Positions 12,960-16,570 of a stretch of DNA of 16,570 nt are shown here, in pieces. The position numbers were made by a program, and so were the translations under genes. Each line of letters opens with the position of its first letter. Positions within the stretch are counted from its first letter, which is position 1. The stretch lies in assembly GCA_001701115.1 (NCBI GenBank), contig DAAJ01000102.1:89810-106379 (forward strand). The letters are read 5' to 3'. Below the pieces are notes generated by a model. It was not told the DNA's origin, did not search any database, and saw only the letters and a list, made by a program, of their open reading frames with translations. This DNA is from Bacteroidales bacterium GP2 (lineage in GTDB: Bacteria > Bacteroidota > Bacteroidia > Bacteroidales > Muribaculaceae).

Positions 12960-14327
12960 TCAAAGTATTTTTTTGAAAAACGACCGACGCTCGAAATAGT
13001 CGCGATGCGACAACAGACGGATTACCCCAAAGGACACTCCGCACACAATCAGGTCCGGGAAAAAGAGGGTGTAGCAACCGGTCATCTCAATAGTAAGGAA
13101 CAGAGCCATCATCGGGGCACGGATAGCTCCTGCCATAACTCCCCCCATGCCAAGGAGCACCATGTCTCCTACCGGCAGATATATTCCCGGAAGCAACGAT
13201 TTGACAATCAAAGCGAAAAGCAATCCCACTATGCTTCCGGCAAAGAGTGTGGGAGCGAAATCACCGGCAACACCTCCGGCACCGTTACTCGCCGATGCCG
13301 CAAAGCATTTCAGCAAAAGGACACCCACGCAAATAATTAAAAATGCAGTGTTTCCGCTGAAAAACTTGCTTATCAGAGTGCCGTTTGATACCGAGCCAAG
13401 GTTGCCGGAAAACAATTCACCTATTATATTATAACCTTCTCCGTAAAGCGATGGGAAAAGATATATCGACGCGGCAAGCACCAGACCGCCGTACAAGTTT
13501 TTCAACCATGGATTTTTCACGCTGTCGTAATGCTTGTCCATCCCTTTCATGACCGATGAATAGTAGAAAGAGTACAGCCCGCAAAAAATTCCGAGGACAA
13601 TGAATAGAGGCATCATCGATGGAGCGAAGATGTGCGGGTCGGAGTATGGCAAATCAGGTGAATACCCGGAGCACAGGTAGGTTGTCATTACTGCGACGAT
13701 AGATGAAAGGAGCACCGTTATCACCGAAATTGTTGTCAGCTCAAGGCGGAGGACTTCAAGCGTGAAAAGGAATCCTCCGATAGGTGACTTATAGATTCCT
13801 GCAATGCCTGCAGCTGCTCCGCAACCCACCATGACCATCATCATCTGAGGGGACAGACCGAAAAAACGGGCAAAGTTACTGCCGATTGCCGCTCCGGTAT
13901 AGGCTATAGGTCCTTCCGAACCGGCTGAACCTCCGAACCCCAGGGTTATGCTGCTCGCAAGCATCGGCGCAGCCATAATACGAGCCTTTATCGTGTAAAT
14001 CTTGTTGTTGAGTTTGGCAAGCAACTTGCTTACGCCGTGTGTTATATCCAGCCTTACTATGTAGCGCACAAATATGCCGGTAAGCATTATGCCCGCCAAA
14101 GGCACAAGAATCATAATCCACTTTATATCTCCGGTAAAGAAACTATGGAGCCAGTTTGACACCGAGCCTATCATTTTTTTTAGCAGCACGGCGCAGAATC
14201 CGGTAGCGATTCCAACAAACACAGCAAGGATTGGTGCAAAAAATCCTTCGCTGAAATGCTTTGCGCGCCAACGGGACAATGCTCCTATTATTCCTTTCTG
14301 CTGCTGTGCCGGTTCTGTGTTGTCCAT
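12960..14327 (-). CDS. ClC-family chloride channel
   Basis: The 455-residue membrane protein has the ClC signature motifs: HGVS (97-100) at the position of the first selectivity motif, GSAGSEGP (133-140) for GxEGP, and GGVAGDFAPTLF for the GxFxP motif. The gating glutamate (E148 of E. coli ClC-ec1) is E138. The inner proton-pathway glutamate (E203 of ClC-ec1) aligns to V192 within FTLEVLRLEL; valine here is typical of channels and of several bacterial subfamilies without that residue, so proton-coupled exchange is less certain. About 10-12 membrane segments are visible, and no CBS domains follow. It lies 38 bases downstream of nth and 41 upstream of the receptor, on the same strand. The ATG at 14327 is natural. 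Confidence 0.94.
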   Translation of the reverse strand: MDNTEPAQQQKGIIGALSRWRAKHFSEGFFAPILAVFVGIATGFCAVLLKKMIGSVSNWLHSFFTGDIKWIMILVPLAGIMLTGIFVRYIVRLDITHGVSKLLAKLNNKIYTIKARIMAAPMLASSITLGFGGSAGSEGPIAYTGAAIGSNFARFFGLSPQMMMVMVGCGAAAGIAGIYKSPIGGFLFTLEVLRLELTTISVITVLLSSIVAVMTTYLCSGYSPDLPYSDPHIFAPSMMPLFIVLGIFCGLYSFYYSSVMKGMDKHYDSVKNPWLKNLYGGLVLAASIYLFPSLYGEGYNIIGELFSGNLGSVSNGTLISKFFSGNTAFLIICVGVLLLKCFAASASNGAGGVAGDFAPTLFAGSIVGLLFALIVKSLLPGIYLPVGDMVLLGMGGVMAGAIRAPMMALFLTIEMTGCYTLFFPDLIVCGVSFGVIRLLSHRDYFERRSFFKKIL

Positions 14328-14365
14328 ATTAAGAATATCTAAATTAGATAACCTCCTTCATCCGG

Positions 14366-15010
14366 TTAATGTTTAGAATCTTTAGCCCATGTACGGCAAT
14401 AATCACGTACAACACAGTCAAGGCACTCAGGTTTACGCGCCTTGCACACATACCTTCCATGCAGAATCAGCCAGTGGTGTGCTTTAGGAACCAGATCCTC
14501 CGGGATATATTTGACAAGGGTGCGCTCAGTTGTAAGAGGATTCTTGCTTCCGGTGGTAAGACCTATGCGCTCGCTTACGCGGAACACATGCGTATCCACC
14601 GCCATTGCGCTCTTTTCAAATACTACCGAGAGTATCACGTTTGCAGTTTTGCGCCCGACACCAGGCAGTTTAAGCAGGGAATCCATGTCATCAGGCACTT
14701 TGGAGCCGAATTCTTTGACAAGCGCCTGTGCCATGCCGACAAGGGATTTAGCCTTGTTATTGGGGTAAGACACAGATTTGATGTACTCGAAAATATCCTC
14801 CTGTGTCGCTTCCGCCATAGCCTCCGGAGTTGGATAAGCCTCCAGAAGGGGAGGAGTTATCATATTAACCCGCTTGTCAGTGCACTGAGCAGATAAAATG
14901 ACGGCAACAAGAAGGCTGAACGGGTCAGTGTACTGCAGCTCCGTCTTTGCCTCCGGCATTGCTTTGGCAAAACGGCTCAGCACTCCCTCATATCGTTCCT
15001 TTGTTGTCAT
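14366..15010 (-). CDS. nth: Endonuclease III (DNA glycosylase / AP lyase)
   Basis: The 214-residue protein is a complete Nth. It removes oxidised pyrimidines from DNA and nicks the abasic site in base excision repair. The helix-hairpin-helix LPGVGRKTANV holds the catalytic lysine K121, and the catalytic aspartate is D139 in VDTHVFRV. The C-terminal 4Fe-4S site has the standard C-x6-C-x2-C-x5-C spacing at C189, C196, C199 and C205. The length matches the E. coli enzyme (211 residues). It starts 22 bases after pheS ends and is followed after 38 bases by the ClC gene, so it likely depends on the pheS promoter. No unusual residues seen. Confidence 0.97.
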   Translation of the reverse strand: MTTKERYEGVLSRFAKAMPEAKTELQYTDPFSLLVAVILSAQCTDKRVNMITPPLLEAYPTPEAMAEATQEDIFEYIKSVSYPNNKAKSLVGMAQALVKEFGSKVPDDMDSLLKLPGVGRKTANVILSVVFEKSAMAVDTHVFRVSERIGLTTGSKNPLTTERTLVKYIPEDLVPKAHHWLILHGRYVCKARKPECLDCVVRDYCRTWAKDSKH

Positions 15011-15032
15011 GGCTCAGTCCTGACGGTATTTA

Positions 15033-16055
15033 TCAGTGCGCTGAAATGAATTCTTCAAGGAAGCGCTTGTCATTTTCTGAGAACATACGCAAATCCTTGA
15101 CCTGGTACTTTAAGTTGGTTATGCGCTCAACACCCATGCCAAGTGCAAAACCGCTGTACTTTTTGCTGTCTATGCCGCATGAGTCAAGCACATTCGGGTC
15201 AACCATTCCGCAACCAAGAATCTCCACCCAGCCGGTGTGCTTGCAGAAAGAACATCCCTTGCCACCGCACAGGTTGCAGGAAATATCCATCTCAGCAGAG
15301 GGTTCAGTGAATGGGAAGTAGCTTGGACGCAGGCGGATTTTTGTTTCCGGTCCAAACATCTCCTGCGCGAAGTAGAGAAGAGTCTGGCGAAGGTCTGCAA
15401 ACGACACATGCTCATCCACATACAGTGCCTCAACCTGATGGAAGAAGCAGTGGGCGCGTGCAGAGATAGCCTCGTTACGGTAAACTCGTCCGGGACAGAT
15501 AATGCGGATAGGGGGCTGTGTGCGCTCCATTACCCTTGTCTGCACAGAAGATGTGTGTGTACGCAGAAGCACGTCAGGACCACGGCTGATAAAGAATGTG
15601 TCCTGCATATCGCGTGCGGGATGATCTTCCGCAAAGTTTAGCGCTGAAAAAACATGCCAGTCATCTTCTATCTCAGGACCTTCGGCAATTGTAAAGCCGA
15701 GGCGGGAAAAAATTGCAGTAATCTCGTTTCTCACAATAGTGAGAGGGTGGCGTGTGCCGAGAGGCATGGGAGCGGCAGTACGGCTCAGGTCAAGCGACAT
15801 TACCGAATCATCCGGTTGCTGCGCGGCAGCCTCCTTTAAAGCAGCGATTTTTTCAGTAACAAAGGTTTTGAGTTCATTCAGCGGCTTGCCGAGGCTTCTC
15901 TTGCTATCTCCGTCAAGATTCTTGAAGTCTGTGAAAAGCGCTGTAATAACGCCCTTTTTACCAAGATATTTAATTCGCAGGGCTTCAACCTCTTGCGCTG
16001 AGCCCGCAACCATGTTCTGTATCTCTTCCTTGAGTGAGTTTATCTTCTCTATCAT
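15033..16055 (-). CDS. pheS: Phenylalanine-tRNA ligase alpha subunit
   Basis: The 340-residue alpha subunit of the (alpha-beta)2 enzyme charges tRNA-Phe in the cytoplasm. The N-terminal coiled coil (about 1-80) that contacts tRNA is present. The class II catalytic core follows, with motif 2 in GRVYRNEAISARAHCFFHQV (189-208) and motif 3 in SGFALGMGVERI (301-312); the specificity alanine equivalent to A294 of E. coli is A304. Before GWVEILGCGMV there is an insertion with a C-x2-C-x4-C-x2-C pattern (C260, C263, C268, C271), likely a small zinc knuckle that E. coli PheS lacks but many other bacterial PheS share. The pheT gene is not adjacent, so alpha and beta are made from separate loci. It leads the run with nth, ClC and the receptor. 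Confidence 0.97.
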   Translation of the reverse strand: MIEKINSLKEEIQNMVAGSAQEVEALRIKYLGKKGVITALFTDFKNLDGDSKRSLGKPLNELKTFVTEKIAALKEAAAQQPDDSVMSLDLSRTAAPMPLGTRHPLTIVRNEITAIFSRLGFTIAEGPEIEDDWHVFSALNFAEDHPARDMQDTFFISRGPDVLLRTHTSSVQTRVMERTQPPIRIICPGRVYRNEAISARAHCFFHQVEALYVDEHVSFADLRQTLLYFAQEMFGPETKIRLRPSYFPFTEPSAEMDISCNLCGGKGCSFCKHTGWVEILGCGMVDPNVLDSCGIDSKKYSGFALGMGVERITNLKYQVKDLRMFSENDKRFLEEFISAH

Positions 16056-16078
16056 CTTTATGGATTGTTTTTACGCTG

Positions 16079-16086
16079 CAAATTTA
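16079..16086 (-). promoter_or_regulatory. -7 box for pheS
   Basis: On the minus strand it reads TAAATTTG followed by C, a good Bacteroidota -7 box 24 bases before the pheS ATG. No convincing -33 TTG is seen at the usual spacing. Confidence 0.6.
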
Positions 16087-16149
16087 CTCAAAAACTGTGG
16101 AATATCCCGCTGCAGCAAATGAAAACATTCATTATTAAACTGTCCCGAA

Positions 16150-16416
16150 TTATACAACAGTAATTATTGGTTGACCGAAGAATGCTGATAGCATAGCAAG
16201 TGTGGAAAGTGTAAAATTGTGCTGACCGCTCAACCACTTAGTTATTTCACTCGGACGACGACCAAGAGCGTCCGCAAACTGTTTTTTTGAAAGACCTCGT
16301 TCATGCATCAGCGCATCTATGCGATCTGAAACTGCAAACGACAAATCTATTTCCGCCTTGATGTCATCAGGAACAGATGCTATCATTTTACGATATGCGT
16401 TCTTTGCTTCTTTCAT
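16150..16416 (-). CDS. XRE-type helix-turn-helix protein, possible antitoxin
   Basis: The 88-residue protein has an N-terminal extension (about 1-28, MKEAKNAYRKMIASVPDDIK) that may contact a partner, followed by a Cro/CI-type helix-turn-helix (about 30-80). Its first helices (DRIDALMHERGLSKKQFADA) and recognition segment (GRRPSEITKWLSGQHNFTLS) are clear. The size and layout resemble HigA-like antitoxins and small Bacteroidota XRE regulators. It starts inside the stop of the upstream gene (ATGA overlap at 16413-16416), so the two are translationally coupled. In HigBA-type modules the toxin often comes first, which fits, but the upstream gene is cut by the window edge and its 51 visible residues are not enough to name it. 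The stretch is AT-rich compared with pheS. Confidence 0.85.
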   Translation of the reverse strand: MKEAKNAYRKMIASVPDDIKAEIDLSFAVSDRIDALMHERGLSKKQFADALGRRPSEITKWLSGQHNFTLSTLAMLSAFFGQPIITVV

Positions 16417-16568
16417 AATTCAAAAGTATTGTCGGTATCAATTATTCTCTCCGTGATAATCACAGAACCATTTTTCTGACCTTCCTTTAGCAATTCTTCA
16501 AATTGTTGAAGATTAATTACATATCCACGTAAAGAATCATCCTCTTCGTATGTACGCGAATTTTTCAC
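16413..16568 (-). CDS. C-terminal end of an unknown gene upstream of the XRE gene
   Basis: The minus-strand frame is open from the window edge to a TGA at 16413-16415 and gives 51 visible residues, including the stretches RTYEEDDSLRGYVINLQQFE and KNGSVIITERIIDTDNTFEL. The frame is shifted by one base from the XRE gene and overlaps its start codon. No motif is recognised. By position it could be the toxin or partner of a two-gene module, but the reading frame and overlap are the only real support. Confidence 0.55.
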   Translation of the reverse strand: MKNSRTYEEDDSLRGYVINLQQFEELLKEGQKNGSVIITERIIDTDNTFEL

Positions 16569-16570
16569 AC

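Noticed and set aside
13876..14121. Minus-strand frame inside the ClC gene and other long antisense frames in nadE, the receptor and pheS
   Set aside because: They are shadows of well-supported genes, lack protein-like composition and have no promoter of their own.
16100..16140. GCTGCAGC palindrome and AATGA/TCATT hairpin upstream of pheS
   Set aside because: Short palindromes of this size are expected by chance, and neither lies in a convincing promoter position or before a T tract.
1..16570. Mobile elements, CRISPR arrays, phage genes or capsule/PUL clusters
   Set aside because: No transposase, integrase, regularly spaced repeats, SusC/SusD pair or run of glycan genes is visible; the single glycosyltransferase is isolated.

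Overview
The window looks like chromosomal DNA from a Bacteroidota bacterium, most likely order Bacteroidales and perhaps Muribaculaceae. The evidence is the promoter form seen repeatedly here (TTG about 20 bases before TAnnTTTG, often followed by C), the scarcity of Shine-Dalgarno sites, a NagB-like/PIG-L fusion protein, a zinc-free type B ribosomal protein L31, and a TonB-dependent receptor with an N-terminal carboxypeptidase-regulatory-like domain. The family guess rests on protein resemblance from memory and is not firm.

Layout. Positions 3-1280 hold the 3' part of an OmpA-like/TPR envelope protein, ended by a strong terminator. A single tRNA-Gly(CCC) follows with its own promoter and terminator. 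Positions 1600-2698 form a compact regulated unit: two near-identical 15-bp palindromes flank a promoter-proximal hairpin, followed by a multi-pass membrane protein whose stop overlaps the start of a small winged-helix regulator. Next come rpmE2 (L31 type B) and a 660-residue fusion of a NagB-like domain, with most catalytic residues lost, to a PIG-L/LmbE deacetylase domain. A bidirectional terminator separates it from the convergent nadE (glutamine-dependent NAD+ synthetase). An EamA-type exporter is divergent from an Lrp/AsnC regulator, with a palindrome inside the regulator's promoter. A small outer-membrane beta-barrel gene and a family 2 glycosyltransferase follow as a likely pair.

From 16055 down to 10522 the minus strand carries a tightly packed same-direction run, pheS - nth - ClC channel - TonB-dependent receptor, whose last gene ends 2 bases from the convergent glycosyltransferase. 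The right edge holds a small XRE-type DNA-binding protein overlapping by ATGA the end of a gene that runs off the window. This resembles a toxin-antitoxin or two-gene regulatory module, but the partner is cut.

Most genes are housekeeping. The points most worth a second look are the twin-operator membrane-protein/regulator unit, the degenerate NagB half of the fusion, the Lrp/EamA pair with its palindrome, and the cut XRE module. I did not find a clearly undescribed large system, mobile element, CRISPR array or phage.
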